Shown one piece after another: positions 4,547 through 6,277 of a stretch of 6,277 nt of DNA (position 1 is the first letter of the stretch; every line of letters starts with the position of its first letter). The stretch is from Lachnospiraceae bacterium (lineage in GTDB: Bacteria > Bacillota > Clostridia > Lachnospirales > Lachnospiraceae). The translations under genes and the position numbers were made by a program. The stretch spans positions 1 through 6,277 of the forward strand of contig JAFUKK010000043.1 of assembly GCA_017473665.1 (NCBI GenBank), given 5' to 3'. The notes under the pieces were generated by a model that ran no database searches, was not told the origin of the DNA, and worked only from the letters and a program-made list of their open reading frames with translations.

Positions 4547-6277
4547 ATGGGCAACGTAAGACGTATCTATGTAGAAAAGAAAGCGGACTTTGCGGTAAAG
4601 GCAAAGGAACTGCATGAGGAACTGAAAAATTATCTGGGCATCAATGTGGAGTCAGTGAGAGAATTTATCCGTTATGATGTGGAGAATATTTCTGATGAAG
4701 TATTTACACAGGCATGCAAGACGGTATTTTCCGAACCCCCCGTAGATGACCTTTACCTTGAGAATATTGAGATTCCCGGCAATGCCAGAGTATTCTCTGT
4801 AGAATTTCTTCCCGGTCAGTTTGACCAGAGAGCGGATTCTGCCGTACAGTGTGTGAAGTTCCTGAATGAGAATGAGGAGCCCGTCATCAAGACTGCAGTA
4901 ACCTATATGATTATTGGCAGCATTACCGATGAGGAGTTCTCCAAGATTAAGTCATATTGTATCAACCCCGTGGATTCCAGAGAGACCGATATGGTAAAGC
5001 CCCAGACTCTGATTACCGAGTTTGAGGACCCTGCGGATGTGGCTATCTTTGATGGTTTTGTGGACATGCCCGAGGCAGAATTAAAGAAACTGTATGATTC
5101 CTTAGGTCTGGCTATGACCTTTAAGGATTTCCTGCATATCCAGAATTATTTTAAAAATGATGAGAAGCGTAATCCTTCCATGACCGAGATTCGAGTATTG
5201 GATACCTACTGGTCCGACCATTGCCGTCATACCACCTTCTCCACTGAGCTGAAGGATGTGGAATTTGGCGAAGGCTACTACCGCCTGCCCATGGAGACCA
5301 CCTACCAGAGCTATCTGGATACCAGAGCAGAGATTTTCGCAGGTCGTGATGACAAGTTCGTATGTCTCATGGACCTGGCTCTGATGGCTATGCGTAAATT
5401 GAAAAAGGACGGCAAGCTGGAAGATATGGAGCAGTCCGACGAAATCAATGCTTGTTCCGTTGTAGTTCCTGTAGAAATGGATTACGGCGATCATGTAGAG
5501 ACCGAAGAGTGGCTGGTATTCTTCAAAAACGAGACCCACAACCATCCTACTGAGATTGAGCCCTTCGGTGGTGCAGCTACCTGTCTGGGTGGTGCTATCC
5601 GAGATCCCCTTTCCGGACGTGGTTATGTATATCAGGCAATGCGTGTAACCGGTGCAGCTGACCCTACCGTACCTGTGGCAGATACCATGAAGGGTAAGCT
5701 GTCCCAGAAAAAGCTGGTACGCGGTGCAGCAAGCGGTTATTCCTCCTATGGTAATCAGATCGGTCTGGCTACCGGATTTGTAAAAGAGATTTATCATCCC
5801 AATTATGTGGCTAAGAGAATGGAAATCGGTGCAGTTATGGGTGCGGCTCCCAGAAAGAACGTTATCCGTGAGACCTCCGATCCCGGGGATATCATTATCC
5901 TGTTGGGCGGACGTACCGGCCGTGACGGCTGTGGCGGTGCTACCGGTTCCTCCAAGGTGCATACTGAGGCATCCATTGAGACCTGCGGTGCAGAGGTACA
6001 GAAGGGTAATGCACCTACTGAGCGTAAGATCCAGAGACTGTTCCGTAGAGCAGAGGTCAGCAAGCTGATTAAGAAATGTAACGACTTTGGTGCCGGCGGT
6101 GTATCCGTAGCTATCGGTGAGTTGGCAGACGGTCTGACTGTAGACCTTGATAAGGTGCCCAAAAAGTACGCAGGTCTGGACGGTACGGAGCTGGCAATCT
6201 CCGAGTCCCAGGAGCGTATGGCTGTGGTAGTAGATCCTAAGGATGTGGCAGAATTCCTGGGCTATGCAGCGGAGGAA
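4547..6277 (+). CDS. purL: Phosphoribosylformylglycinamidine (FGAM) synthase, single-chain form, N-terminal 577 aa (3' truncated)
   Basis: This enzyme catalyses the fourth step of de novo purine synthesis in the cytosol: FGAR + ATP + glutamine to FGAM. The frame is open from ATG 4547 to the right edge with no stop. Residues 1 to about 200 hold the PurS-like N-terminal and linker part. The hallmark DTYWSDHCRHTTF is at 219-231, the ETHNHPTEIEPFGG catalytic/metal motif at 329-342, RGAASGYSSYGNQIG at 392-406, the glycine-rich LLGGRTGRDGCGGATGSS at 452-469, and DFGAGG at 513-518. An N-terminal domain fused to the synthetase domain marks the long single-chain type rather than the separate PurS/PurQ/PurL of Bacillus. 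Family members run to about 1,250 residues, so the second synthetase half and the glutaminase domain lie outside. No other pur gene is upstream, so it appears to start its own transcript. Confidence 0.97.
   Translation, partial: MGNVRRIYVEKKADFAVKAKELHEELKNYLGINVESVREFIRYDVENISDEVFTQACKTVFSEPPVDDLYLENIEIPGNARVFSVEFLPGQFDQRADSAVQCVKFLNENEEPVIKTAVTYMIIGSITDEEFSKIKSYCINPVDSRETDMVKPQTLITEFEDPADVAIFDGFVDMPEAELKKLYDSLGLAMTFKDFLHIQNYFKNDEKRNPSMTEIRVLDTYWSDHCRHTTFSTELKDVEFGEGYYRLPMETTYQSYLDTRAEIFAGRDDKFVCLMDLALMAMRKLKKDGKLEDMEQSDEINACSVVVPVEMDYGDHVETEEWLVFFKNETHNHPTEIEPFGGAATCLGGAIRDPLSGRGYVYQAMRVTGAADPTVPVADTMKGKLSQKKLVRGAASGYSSYGNQIGLATGFVKEIYHPNYVAKRMEIGAVMGAAPRKNVIRETSDPGDIIILLGGRTGRDGCGGATGSSKVHTEASIETCGAEVQKGNAPTERKIQRLFRRAEVSKLIKKCNDFGAGGVSVAIGELADGLTVDLDKVPKKYAGLDGTELAISESQERMAVVVDPKDVAEFLGYAAEE

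Noticed and set aside
5102..5962. A 286-codon open frame on the - strand inside purL
   Set aside because: It is antisense to the best-conserved PurL motifs, has no ribosome binding site or recognisable domain, and is explained by purL avoiding the codons that would create antisense stops.

Overview
The window reads as ordinary chromosome of a mid-GC anaerobic Firmicute, most likely a Lachnospiraceae-type clostridium. The signs are a single-chain clostridial-type PurL, an OFA-family MFS permease, Gram-positive GGAGG ribosome binding sites, near-consensus sigma-A promoters, and a tRNA gene with no encoded CCA. The assignment rests on sequence style and recalled family resemblance, not on a database search.

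Layout, left to right. (1) The 3' end of an OFA-type (oxalate/formate antiporter-like) MFS transporter on the + strand (1-351), closed by a 12-bp GC-rich intrinsic terminator. (2) A convergent tRNA-Trp(CCA) gene on the - strand (473-543) with its own terminator and a strong promoter: extended -10, -35, and an A/T tract very close to the UP-element consensus. (3) A gene-free stretch of about 255 bases holding that promoter and the 3' region of the next gene, including a perfect 11-bp hairpin. (4) A large - strand gene (800-3088) for a 762-residue protein with a degenerate cyclic-nucleotide-binding-like domain at its N-terminus and about 650 residues of unrecognised sequence. (5) A 225-base divergent intergenic region with one excellent promoter leftward, one probable promoter rightward, and several repeats and palindromes. 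(6) A rightward two-gene operon: a DUF6508-like protein (3320-3802) and a TetR-family repressor (3802-4389) overlapping by one base (TAATG), closed by a hairpin. (7) purL on the + strand from 4547, running off the right edge.

The purL, OFA and tRNA genes are housekeeping or common metabolism. The least explained part is the pair of divergent units in the middle: the long CNB-like protein facing the DUF6508/TetR operon across shared candidate operator sequences. No transposon, phage, CRISPR array, riboswitch or toxin-antitoxin module was seen. No gene-free stretch exceeds 300 bases.
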